Origin: an uncultured Lachnospiraceae bacterium
Lineage (GTDB): Bacteria; Bacillota; Clostridia; Lachnospirales; Lachnospiraceae
DNA length: 14,138 bases
Assembly (NCBI GenBank): GCA_910586405.1
Contig: CAJUII010000082.1
Span: 1-14,138, forward strand
Direction of reading: 5' to 3'
In this document: piece by piece, positions 7,415-14,138 of the stretch
How the letters are laid out: every line of letters starts with the position of its first letter
Numbering within the stretch: position 1 is the first letter of the stretch
Made by a program: the position numbers and the translations under genes
The notes under the pieces: generated by a model
What the model was told of the DNA's origin: nothing
The model's input: the letters and a program-made list of their open reading frames with translations, nothing else
The model's database searches: none

Positions 7415-7438
7415 AGTGCTTTCGGAGAGAATTGTCAA
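7410..7438 (-). promoter_or_regulatory. Sigma-A promoter of the TetR/7TM operon
   Basis: On the minus strand, TTGACA (7438-7433) and TATAAT (7415-7410) are both perfect consensus and are spaced by exactly 17 bases. The predicted start near 7403 leaves a short leader of about 26 bases with the AAAGGAGGG ribosome binding site. Such a strong promoter makes sense if the palindromic operator on its -10 box keeps it repressed. Confidence 0.85.
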
Positions 7439-7446
7439 GATAGGAC

Positions 7447-7475
7447 TTAACAGAAAAAGAAAAATTGTGTATAAT
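7447..7475 (+). promoter_or_regulatory. Sigma-A promoter of the lipoprotein gene
   Basis: TTAACA (7447-7452) is followed after 17 bases by TATAAT (7470-7475), giving a start near 7482 and a leader of about 54 bases. It lies back to back with the tetR promoter; the two -35 boxes are only eight bases apart. Confidence 0.72.
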
Positions 7476-7535
7476 AACGCATAGGCAAACTAATATTTGT
7501 GTCCTCAACAGAAGGGTTTGCAGAATGGAGTGAAT

Positions 7536-8636
7536 ATGAAAAAGAAATTTATAACCGCATTTATGTGTGCATCAATCATACTGACAGGGTGCGCTGCTCA
7601 GGAAAATAATAAGTATCAGGATGGACAGGAGATTACCACACTTGATTTTAATGACCTCCTTCAAGAGAATGATACACAAACATTCGAGCGTGAAGAGACT
7701 ACAGCGGCCCCCAAGTATCTGGAAAATAATGGAAATACAGAAAATACAGAAACTGCGCAAACTGCGGAAATCGTGGAAGATTTGGAAACCCAGCCTCAAG
7801 TGGCCACTGATAGTACACAGGAGAAAAAATCAGCAAACGATTTGTACACAGGCTTTATCAAAAATGAAGTGCCGGTGATTATCGCGGGGAACTATCCACA
7901 GATGGATTATACAACATACAATTTAGAGCCAGGCAGTTCTTATACGTTTACAGAGCTGGGAGAATTTGTAAATAAAAGCTATTTCAGATTAGAACAATCA
8001 GAAGAAATTTCTTATGATTATGCACAATATACCTATCTGGACTGTCCAGACAGTACTGCGAGAAACCTGTTGATTAAATTTTCAGGACTGGGGATTTATG
8101 CGCCGGACGATGACAGCTTTGCAGTCTATGTGATTGCGGAAAAGGATGGGCAGTTATATCTGACGGATTTTTATGAGTGCTGGGCACGGAGCGGCACAAG
8201 AGCATGTAAGAAAGGTCTGCTTGTGTCAGACGGCTCGAACGGGGCCGGAGATCATTTCTCAGGTGTTTCGGCAGTTATGACAAATGGAGAGATTACGGAA
8301 ATATATGGTGCGGAAATTTTGACGGGATGGTGGGCAAGTTATGTTAGTAATGGGACGTTATACAAAGAGGTTTTTGCTGACAATGAGGATATCATTTTCT
8401 CCGTAATAATTTATACGATTGGTGAAAAGGTGTATTATACTTATGATTGGAGTGAATGCACTGAAGATCAAATCAGCCTTTGCGAGACCTATATTAACAG
8501 GTGCCGTGAGGAGATTGGTATTGATTGGGTCACAGAGGAAGTAGTCGAGGAGGCAATCAAGGAGCAGTGCGGCTTGCTCGGAGTTGATTATAATGATATA
8601 GGACAAGTGGAAGAAGTGGCGTGGACAAACCTTTAG
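7536..8636 (+). CDS. Predicted lipoprotein of unknown function
   Basis: The start is ATG 7536 with GGAG at 7527-7530; the longer frame from 7497 is less likely because it would precede the signal peptide. The 366-aa product begins with a lysine-rich N-region, a hydrophobic stretch and the lipobox LTGC, so Cys19 should be lipidated and the protein tethered to the outer face of the membrane. A low-complexity linker rich in Glu, Thr, Asn and Gln (about residues 25-100) carries small repeats (NTENTETAQTAE). A folded region (~102-366) rich in Tyr, Trp, Asp and Gly follows, ending in an acidic helix (TEEVVEEAIKEQCG). I recognise no catalytic motif or family. It has its own promoter, and no clear terminator follows before apt. 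A ligand-binding or surface-associated role is possible but unsupported. Confidence 0.8.
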   Translation: MKKKFITAFMCASIILTGCAAQENNKYQDGQEITTLDFNDLLQENDTQTFEREETTAAPKYLENNGNTENTETAQTAEIVEDLETQPQVATDSTQEKKSANDLYTGFIKNEVPVIIAGNYPQMDYTTYNLEPGSSYTFTELGEFVNKSYFRLEQSEEISYDYAQYTYLDCPDSTARNLLIKFSGLGIYAPDDDSFAVYVIAEKDGQLYLTDFYECWARSGTRACKKGLLVSDGSNGAGDHFSGVSAVMTNGEITEIYGAEILTGWWASYVSNGTLYKEVFADNEDIIFSVIIYTIGEKVYYTYDWSECTEDQISLCETYINRCREEIGIDWVTEEVVEEAIKEQCGLLGVDYNDIGQVEEVAWTNL

Positions 8637-8662
8637 ACAGGCTTTGATGTTGCGAAAAAGAA

Positions 8663-8691
8663 TTGACTTCACATTCAAATAATACTATAAT
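8663..8691 (+). promoter_or_regulatory. Sigma-A promoter of the apt-relA operon
   Basis: TTGACT (8663-8668) and TATAAT (8686-8691) are separated by 17 bases, about 78 bases before the apt start codon. It is the only strong promoter-like pair in the 132-base gap after the lipoprotein gene and probably drives apt, relA and the MBL hydrolase gene together. Confidence 0.78.
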
Positions 8692-8768
8692 AGTAATATT
8701 AAAGTAAATTGTTGAGAAAAATTCTATGAAAAATTCTTAAAAAAATGGAAAAGATTGGAGTATACATT

Positions 8769-9293
8769 ATGAAAAAATTGGAAGAATACGTAAGAGCGAT
8801 ACCTGATTTTCCAGAACCGGGTATTATTTTCCGTGATGTGACAAGTGTTTTGCAGGATGCTGATGGACTGCATCTTGCCATAGATACCATGCAGGACTTA
8901 GTGAAGGATTTAGAATACGATGTTGTGGCAGGCGCAGAGTCACGAGGATTTATATTTGGAACTCCGATTGCCTATAACAGCCGCAAGCCTTTTGTCCTGA
9001 TACGGAAAAAGGGGAAGCTCCCAAGGGAGACCGTTTCCATAGACTATGATTTGGAATACGGAAAAGCAACGATAGAGATGCATAAGGATTCCATCCAGCA
9101 GGGTCAGAAGGTGCTGGTAGTCGATGACCTGATTGCGACCGGAGGTACGACAGAAGCCATGATCAAGTTGATTGAGTCACTTGGCGGTGAGGTAGTAGGC
9201 GTCGTTGTACTGATGGAGCTTGCCGGACTCAAAGGAAGAGAGCGGATCGCAGGCTACAGACTCGACGCAGCGATAACCTACGAAGGCAAGTAG
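8769..9293 (+). CDS. apt: Adenine phosphoribosyltransferase
   Basis: The cytoplasmic enzyme joins adenine to PRPP to give AMP and pyrophosphate, the purine salvage step. The start is ATG 8769, with GGAG at 8757-8760 at good spacing; an in-frame upstream ATG at 8745 has no such site. The 174-aa length is normal for bacterial Apt. The family opening (AIPDFPEPGIIFRDVTSVL) is followed by the AGAESRGFIFG loop, RKKGKLP, and the PRPP-binding motif VLVVDDLIATGGTT at residues 115-128. The C-terminal part (YRLDAAITYEGK) ends in the expected place. It precedes relA by 47 bases with no terminator, the usual Clostridia arrangement, which links purine salvage to ppGpp metabolism; Rel products use the same nucleotide pool. 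No oddities in the sequence. Confidence 0.96.
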   Translation: MKKLEEYVRAIPDFPEPGIIFRDVTSVLQDADGLHLAIDTMQDLVKDLEYDVVAGAESRGFIFGTPIAYNSRKPFVLIRKKGKLPRETVSIDYDLEYGKATIEMHKDSIQQGQKVLVVDDLIATGGTTEAMIKLIESLGGEVVGVVVLMELAGLKGRERIAGYRLDAAITYEGK

Positions 9294-9340
9294 GAAAAGG
9301 ATAATATTAATATTTTGTTGAATATGGCTGGTGATGCGAA

Positions 9341-11701
9341 GTGACAGATGAGAAACAGACAAGGACAGGAGCATATGAGGACTCCCTTATCATAAATGGA
9401 AGTAAGGCTGGCCCCAGAAAAACAGACGAACGGAAAATCGAATATATCAAGGAATTTCAAAGCCCCGATGAGTTATATCAGGGGCTTATTCGGCGTGTGC
9501 ATAAGTATCACCCGTCCGATGATATCTCAATGATAGACAAGGCATATCAAACCGCCTTCCTTGCGCACAAGGACCAGGTCAGAAAATCAGGGGAGCCGTA
9601 CATCGTCCATCCGCTGTGTGTGTCAATTATACTTGCTGATCTGGAGCTTGACAAGGAGACAATCATTGCAGGTCTTTTGCATGATGTCGTTGAAGATACC
9701 ATAATGACCAACGAGCAGCTCAAAGAGGAGTTTGGACCGGATGTAGAGCTTCTTGTTGACGGTGTTACCAAATTAGAGCAATTACAGTATACAGGCGATG
9801 CCGCGCCCGACAGACAGACAAGCCGCGAGGAGCTTCAGGCGGAGAATCTGCGGAAAATGTTTCTCGCAATGACAAAGGATATCCGTGTGATTTTGATTAA
9901 ATTAGCGGACCGTCTCCACAATATGCGGACATTGAAATATAAATCACCAGAGAGCCAGAAGCGCATCGCGCGCGAAACACTGGACATTTATTCACCACTT
10001 GCGGAGCGGCTCGGTATTTCTAAGATTAAGATAGAGCTGGATGATTTGTCCTTAAAATATCTGGAATCGGAAGCTTATTATGATCTGGTAGAAAAGATCG
10101 CACTGCGAAAGGATGCACGTGAAAAATATGTGCAGGACATTGTTGACGAAGTGACAGAGCACATTATGGACGCGGGAATTGACGCTCAGATTGATGGAAG
10201 GGTAAAGCACTTTTTCAGCATTTATAAAAAGATGAAGAATCAGGGCAAAAACATTGATCAGATTTTTGATTTGTTTGCAGTGCGCATTATTGTCGATTCA
10301 GTCAAGGACTGTTATGCGGCGCTCGGCGTGATTCACGAAATGTATAAGCCTATGCCCGGACGGTTTAAAGACTATATCGCTATGCCCAAGGCAAATATGT
10401 ACCAGTCGCTTCACACGACACTGATTGGTTCAATGGGCGTACCGTTTGAGATACAGATTCGGACGTTTGAGATGCATCGGGTTGCGGAGTATGGTATTGC
10501 CGCACACTGGAAATATAAAGAAGCAAGTGACGGCAAAGTGTCGAGCGGCGGCGAGGAGGAGAAGCTCGCGTGGCTTAGCCAGATTCTTGAGTGGCAGAAA
10601 GATACCGCGGACAACAAGGAATTTATGAAGCTCTTAAAGAGCGATTTAGATTTGTTCTCAGATCATGTGTACTGTTTTACACCGGCAGGAGATGTGAAGA
10701 ATCTGCCTGCGGGGTCTACCCCGATTGATTTTGCATACAGTGTCCACAGTGCCGTCGGCAATAAAATGATAGGCGCCAGGGTAAATGGCAAGCTTGTCAC
10801 AATCGATTACCAGATCAATAACGGGGACTGTATCGAAATTATGACGTCCCAGAACTCCAAAGGACCAAGCCGTGACTGGTTGAACATCGTCAAATCATCG
10901 CAGGCGAAAAACAAGATTTCGCAGTGGTTCAAGAGTGAGCTGAAGGAAGATAACATTATTAAGGGACGTGAACTTTTTCAGAGCTATTGTAAGTCCAAAA
11001 GTATTAATACGGCAGAAATATTGACGGCAGAGCTGCAAAGGGCAGTGATGCACAAGTATGGCTTTAATGACTGGGATGCAGTGCTTGCTGCAATCGGACA
11101 CGGTGCACTCAAGGAGGGGCAGGTTGTCAACCGTATGCAGGAGCTGTACGCCAAGGATCACAAGAAGCAGGCGACGAACGAGGAACTGATTGCACAGATT
11201 CAGGAGAATAATGCAAATAAGCAGACAAATCCCAAAGGGAAGACAGGCATTACAGTGAAGGGGGTTCATGATGTGGCGGTGCGGTTTTCACGCTGCTGTG
11301 CGCCGGTGCCCGGTGATGAGATTGTCGGCTTTGTCACGCGTGGTCGCGGTATTTCTATCCATAGAACGGACTGCATCAACATTATGAGCCTGTCAGATTT
11401 AGATCGTTCCAGGCTGATTGATGCTGAGTGGCAGCCAGAGGAGGCTGCGGAGCGGAAAGAAAAATATCTGACAGAAATCGTAATATATGCGCAAAACAGA
11501 AGCGGACTGCTGGCGGACATCACAAAGGCGCTGACGGAAAAAAATATTGATATTCGTTCAGTCAATACCAGAACGAATAAACAGGATATCGCATCGATTG
11601 CAATGACTTTCGAGATAACCTGTAGAGAAGAACTACAAATGATTGTCGATAAGCTTCGGCTGATTGACAGTGTGATTGATATTGAAAGGACAACAGGCTG
11701 A
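9341..11701 (+). CDS. relA: Bifunctional (p)ppGpp synthetase/hydrolase (Rel/SpoT family)
   Basis: The enzyme makes (p)ppGpp from ATP and GTP or GDP in starvation and hydrolyses it otherwise; in cells it binds the ribosome when uncharged tRNA is present. The start is GTG 9341: a stop at 9332-9334 closes the frame and the next Met is 60 codons inside conserved sequence. The 786-aa length fits long Rel proteins. Order: HD hydrolase with HD at His114/Asp115 (LLHDVVEDT) and LADRLHNMRTL; synthetase with RFKDYIAMPK (Arg341), YQSLHT and EIQIRTFEMH; TGS domain from about 448 (FTPAGDVKNLP); a cysteine-containing region with Cys652/Cys653 (RFSRCCAPVPGDE); and a C-terminal ACT domain from about 710 (NRSGLLADITKAL). 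The RFKD form of the synthetase motif is the one seen in bifunctional enzymes, and the HD is intact, so both activities are expected. It is likely co-transcribed with apt and the MBL gene. Confidence 0.96.
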   Translation: MTDEKQTRTGAYEDSLIINGSKAGPRKTDERKIEYIKEFQSPDELYQGLIRRVHKYHPSDDISMIDKAYQTAFLAHKDQVRKSGEPYIVHPLCVSIILADLELDKETIIAGLLHDVVEDTIMTNEQLKEEFGPDVELLVDGVTKLEQLQYTGDAAPDRQTSREELQAENLRKMFLAMTKDIRVILIKLADRLHNMRTLKYKSPESQKRIARETLDIYSPLAERLGISKIKIELDDLSLKYLESEAYYDLVEKIALRKDAREKYVQDIVDEVTEHIMDAGIDAQIDGRVKHFFSIYKKMKNQGKNIDQIFDLFAVRIIVDSVKDCYAALGVIHEMYKPMPGRFKDYIAMPKANMYQSLHTTLIGSMGVPFEIQIRTFEMHRVAEYGIAAHWKYKEASDGKVSSGGEEEKLAWLSQILEWQKDTADNKEFMKLLKSDLDLFSDHVYCFTPAGDVKNLPAGSTPIDFAYSVHSAVGNKMIGARVNGKLVTIDYQINNGDCIEIMTSQNSKGPSRDWLNIVKSSQAKNKISQWFKSELKEDNIIKGRELFQSYCKSKSINTAEILTAELQRAVMHKYGFNDWDAVLAAIGHGALKEGQVVNRMQELYAKDHKKQATNEELIAQIQENNANKQTNPKGKTGITVKGVHDVAVRFSRCCAPVPGDEIVGFVTRGRGISIHRTDCINIMSLSDLDRSRLIDAEWQPEEAAERKEKYLTEIVIYAQNRSGLLADITKALTEKNIDIRSVNTRTNKQDIASIAMTFEITCREELQMIVDKLRLIDSVIDIERTTG

Positions 11702-11702
11702 T

Positions 11703-12338
11703 ATGGCAGATTTAAAGGTAAAGAGAAGGGTACTTAGTGCCTGCCAGACCAATTGTTATTATGTGTACAGAGAAGGCGCGGACGAAATCGCGGTGATCGA
11801 CCCCGGCGATAACGGAGAGATTGTGTATGAGGACGTGAAAAGCCTTGGATTTGAAAAGATTGCAGGCATTTTGCTGACACACGGTCACGGAGACCATACG
11901 GGCGGCGCCTTGAAGCTCAAGGAACTCAGCGGTGCAAAAATTTATGCCTATGAGGATGAAGCCGAGATTTTAAAAGACCCGGAAAAGAATCTCTCGGGCT
12001 GGTTTGGAAAAGCATATGGTTTCGAGGCAGATGAATATTTTCATGATAAACAAACGTTTTCTATGGCAGGCATAGACTTTGAAGTACTTCATACGCCGGG
12101 ACATACAAAGGGCGGCTGTTGTTTTTACGTTGCTGAGGATAAAACCTTGTTCTGCGGCGATACGATTTTTAATTGTTCTGTCGGAAGAACTGATTTTTAC
12201 TCTGGTTCGATGCGGCAGTTAGGCGATTCTATCCGCGAGAGAATTATGACACTTCCTGATGAGGTGAAGCTTTACTCGGGACATGGAGATGCAACCACCG
12301 TCGGATATGAGAGAAAATATAATCCATGCTTGGCATAG
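11703..12338 (+). CDS. MBL-fold metal-dependent hydrolase (glyoxalase II-like)
   Basis: The start is ATG 11703, one base after the relA stop; the in-frame upstream ATG at 11676 lies inside relA. AAAGGA near 11686 serves as ribosome binding site. The 211-aa protein has the metallo-beta-lactamase fold with every metal ligand: THGHGDH gives His60, His62, Asp64 and His65, HTPGH gives His134, GDT gives Asp153, and SGHGD gives His194. It probably binds two metal ions and hydrolyses a thioester, as in hydroxyacylglutathione hydrolase-like family members, but the substrate cannot be read from sequence, and the name glyoxalase II would be too specific for this short clade. It shares a transcript with relA. 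Its last codons and stop lie inside an intrinsic terminator hairpin. Nothing else is odd. Confidence 0.93.
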   Translation: MADLKVKRRVLSACQTNCYYVYREGADEIAVIDPGDNGEIVYEDVKSLGFEKIAGILLTHGHGDHTGGALKLKELSGAKIYAYEDEAEILKDPEKNLSGWFGKAYGFEADEYFHDKQTFSMAGIDFEVLHTPGHTKGGCCFYVAEDKTLFCGDTIFNCSVGRTDFYSGSMRQLGDSIRERIMTLPDEVKLYSGHGDATTVGYERKYNPCLA

Positions 12339-12352
12339 GCATGGATTTTTTT
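12321..12352 (+). terminator. Intrinsic terminator overlapping the MBL gene 3' end
   Basis: AATCCATGC (12321-12329) pairs perfectly with GCATGGATT (12339-12347) around a 9-base loop, followed by a run of T to 12352. The stop codon of the MBL gene lies in the loop, so the hairpin also encodes the last residues. It should end the apt-relA-MBL transcript; only 21 bases separate it from the next start codon. Confidence 0.85.
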
Positions 12353-12373
12353 GCGGCGAATTGGAGGATTAAA

Positions 12374-12769
12374 ATGTTTATAAATGATTTAAATCGTTGT
12401 AATGAATACCTAAACTATGAGGAGTACGAACAGCAAATCCGGCAAATACTGTACGCTGGTCAGGACAATGAGCTTCATCTCTATCATAAAGAAAGCACAG
12501 ACGGCTGGAATGTGGACGAACCCTGTACACTCTCTATTCTGGTAAAGGGCCAGCAAGCTGTCGTGAATTATTTTTCAGAGGACAATGTGGAGATCTTTGC
12601 GTCGATAGGCGACCTTGACCGAGAAGATGATTTTCGCTGGCAAATCGGCGTGAATGATTATTCTGTGGCGGGATATCAGATACTCTCTATTGAAAAGGCA
12701 CTACAATGTGCATTAGAGTTTTATCATACACAGGAAAAACCGACCTGTATTGAATGGGAAGAGTTGTAA
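12374..12769 (+). CDS. Imm1-like small protein, possible orphan immunity gene
   Basis: The start is ATG 12374, six bases after GGAGG (12363-12367); the longer frame from 12326 begins inside the terminator and is rejected. The 131-aa soluble, acidic product lacks a signal peptide. It opens with MFINDLNRCNEYLN and shows an alternating strand pattern (LSILVKGQQAVVNYFSEDN, then IFASIGDLD), ending in a helix and the closing motif ALQCALEFYHTQEKPTCIEWEEL. This order, with a conserved AL..A..F and a terminal I.W, resembles the Imm1 immunity family, whose members neutralise contact-dependent or secreted toxins. No toxin gene lies next to it, so it would be an orphan. The match is from memory of the family pattern, not a search; a plain hypothetical protein is the alternative. 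It interrupts the usual MBL-hemZ neighbourhood and sits directly behind a terminator. Confidence 0.6.
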   Translation: MFINDLNRCNEYLNYEEYEQQIRQILYAGQDNELHLYHKESTDGWNVDEPCTLSILVKGQQAVVNYFSEDNVEIFASIGDLDREDDFRWQIGVNDYSVAGYQILSIEKALQCALEFYHTQEKPTCIEWEEL

Positions 12770-12772
12770 TTC

Positions 12773-12782
12773 GTATGCATAC
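12773..12782. repeat. Ten-base perfect palindrome before hemZ
   Basis: GTATGCATAC is self-complementary and sits in the 36-base gap between the Imm1-like gene and hemZ. It may be a small operator or chance. No clear -35/-10 pair for hemZ is visible in the gap. Confidence 0.25.
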
Positions 12783-12805
12783 CAAAGTACATAAGGGGTA
12801 TAGAG

Positions 12806-14138
12806 ATGATAAATGTATATACAAACAAGGAAAATTATCAATATGATTTGCATGCGCTGCTGAAATCATTTTATCCAGAGCACGATGTGAGGGTGTATGC
12901 AGCAGAAGCGCAGGAGGAGCACCAAGACGGCGAAAATCAAGTGATTGTACAGCTTTTCAATGACAGCATGAACCTCATACTTGACATAGATGTCAGAAAA
13001 GAGTATGTGCACACTTATGAAAATGACATAGATGTCACAAAAAAAGAGCGCAAGCTCTCGATTTATTATGATTTGTGCGATTATACAGGAAAGACACTTC
13101 CGTGGGGAAACCTGACAGGTATCCGGCCAACGAAGCTCGCTATGGGAATGCTGGCAGAGGGGAAAGCGGATGAGGAGATTATCGCGTGGCTGAAAACGAC
13201 ACATGCTGTCAGTGATGAGAAAGCGCAGTTAAGCCTTGACATTGCCAGGCGCGAGAAGGAAATTCTTGACAAGATACACTATGAAGATGGCTATAGTATC
13301 TATATTGGCATTCCATTTTGTCCGACAACCTGCCTATACTGCTCCTTTACATCTTATCCTATCGCGGTGTGGCGCAAAAGGGTAGAAGAATATTTGCAGG
13401 CACTTTTTTTGGAAATTGATTTCGTTGCGGAAACATATAAGAACAAGATTTTAGATACGATCTATATTGGCGGCGGAACGCCTACGACACTGGAGGCGGC
13501 AGAGCTGGACAGGCTGTTGCAGTATGTGCGCGACAAGTTTGATTTTTGTCAGGTATCAGAGTTTACCGTGGAAGCGGGACGCGCAGACAGCATCACAAGG
13601 AAAAAGCTTGATGTGCTGAAAAAGCATGGCGTGACCCGCATCTCCGTGAATCCGCAGACAATGAAGGATGAAACCCTAAAGTACATTGGCAGGCAGCATA
13701 CAGTTGCACAGGTAAAGGATGCCTTTTGGCTGGCGCGGGAAGCAGGCTTTGACAACATTAATATGGATATCATCTTAGGACTTCCCGGAGAATTGGAAGC
13801 TGATGTAGAGAACACGATTCATGAGATATGCCAATTAAACCCTGACAGTTTAACCGTACATTCACTTGCCGTCAAGCGAGCGTCCAAACTCAGCCAGTGG
13901 ATTGAGGAGAACGGGATCGCGACACTTCACAATACAGACAGCACAATGGACATTGCCCAGAAGGGTGCATATGCACTGGATATGAAGCCATATTATCTCT
14001 ACCGGCAGAAAAATATGTCGGGAAATTTTGAGAATGTTGGGTATGCGAGAGCAGGGAAGTATGGGATTTATAATATTCTGATTATGGAGGAGAAACAGAC
14101 CATAGTCGCCTGCGGAGCCGGGAGCGTATCAAAGCGAG
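12806..14138 (+). CDS. hemZ: HemZ, radical SAM coproporphyrinogen III dehydrogenase-like (3' end cut)
   Basis: The start is ATG 12806 with AAGGGG at 12793-12798. The frame stays open to the window edge, giving 444 visible codons, so probably a few dozen C-terminal residues are missing. Residues 1-~160 form the HemZ-type N-terminal domain, including the conserved LPWGNLTGIRPTKLA (Gly105 region). The radical SAM core carries CPTTCLYCSF (Cys172, Cys176, Cys179) for the 4Fe-4S cluster, GGGTPT at about 222-227, VEAGRADSI, and a Q-x-x-H stretch GRQHTVAQV. HemN-like proteins make coproporphyrinogen III into protoporphyrinogen without oxygen, and HemZ is usually so named; the motif here ends in Phe (CxxxCxxCxF) rather than Cys as in classical HemN, so activity cannot be taken for granted. 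It lies 36 bases after the Imm1-like gene and may share its transcript. Confidence 0.9.
   Translation, partial: MINVYTNKENYQYDLHALLKSFYPEHDVRVYAAEAQEEHQDGENQVIVQLFNDSMNLILDIDVRKEYVHTYENDIDVTKKERKLSIYYDLCDYTGKTLPWGNLTGIRPTKLAMGMLAEGKADEEIIAWLKTTHAVSDEKAQLSLDIARREKEILDKIHYEDGYSIYIGIPFCPTTCLYCSFTSYPIAVWRKRVEEYLQALFLEIDFVAETYKNKILDTIYIGGGTPTTLEAAELDRLLQYVRDKFDFCQVSEFTVEAGRADSITRKKLDVLKKHGVTRISVNPQTMKDETLKYIGRQHTVAQVKDAFWLAREAGFDNINMDIILGLPGELEADVENTIHEICQLNPDSLTVHSLAVKRASKLSQWIEENGIATLHNTDSTMDIAQKGAYALDMKPYYLYRQKNMSGNFENVGYARAGKYGIYNILIMEEKQTIVACGAGSVSKR
12982..13037 (+). repeat. Two identical palindromic 14-mers 42 bases apart inside hemZ
   Basis: TGACATAGATGTCA occurs at 12982-12995 and again at 13024-13037. 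Each copy is itself an inverted repeat (TGACAT/ATGTCA around AG), and both encode DIDV in frame, 14 codons apart. It may be a small in-frame duplication or coincidence. Confidence 0.5.

Noticed and set aside
7729..7770. Small repeats in the lipoprotein linker (AATACAGAA, ACTGCG)
   Set aside because: These are short low-complexity codon repeats typical of lipoprotein linkers, not a repeat array.
9303..9314. AT-only palindrome (AATATTAATATT) between apt and relA
   Set aside because: Too short and AT-only to call a regulatory site; no GC stem or T-run for a terminator.
10895..11269. A 124-aa minus-strand ORF inside relA
   Set aside because: It lies opposite conserved Rel C-terminal sequence and has no start signal.

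Overview
The window looks like a chromosomal segment of a Clostridia-class Firmicute, most likely a gut Lachnospiraceae. The reasons are strong GGAGG-type ribosome binding sites, sigma-A consensus promoters with 17-bp spacers, a 7TM hybrid histidine kinase style common in that family, and the gene order apt - relA - MBL hydrolase - hemZ, which is a familiar Clostridia housekeeping block. Placement is inference from gene content; no 16S or marker comparison was possible.

Layout. (1) Bases 1-2200 are visibly AT-richer than the rest and hold what looks like a decaying accessory cluster: the 3' end of an unrecognised gene, an Hsp70/DnaK-like ATPase gene reduced by an N-terminal loss and an internal deletion with frameshift, an unrecognised 170-aa protein, and a 46-codon remnant-like ORF. 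(2) Bases 2223-6100 hold a two-gene phosphorelay operon: a 1024-aa 7TM sensor kinase with HisKA, HATPase, receiver and Hpt domains, followed by a 258-aa regulator with one degenerate and one intact receiver domain and no DNA-binding output. (3) Bases 6103-7414, minus strand, hold a TetR-type repressor and a seven-TM membrane protein in one operon, driven by a near-ideal promoter whose -10 box is covered by a 21-bp perfect palindrome. (4) Divergent from it lies a lipoprotein of unknown function (7536-8636) with its own strong promoter. (5) Bases 8663-14138 hold the housekeeping block: apt (adenine salvage), relA (bifunctional ppGpp synthetase/hydrolase), an MBL-fold hydrolase ending inside an intrinsic terminator, an Imm1-like small protein, and the start of hemZ (cut by the window end).

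How they work together. Apt uses PRPP and makes AMP, and Rel turns nucleotide and amino acid status into ppGpp; the pair is likely co-transcribed from the apt promoter with the MBL gene. The terminator in the MBL 3' end would separate these from the Imm1-like gene and hemZ. The kinase and regulator pair should form a multistep relay: sensor His to the kinase's receiver to Hpt to the separate regulator. The most unusual points are the decayed Hsp70 cluster, the output-less regulator with a pseudo-receiver, the TetR operator/7TM protein pair, and the orphan immunity-like gene inserted before hemZ. I found no CRISPR array, no transposase, and no tRNA or rRNA gene. I did not find a clearly new system.
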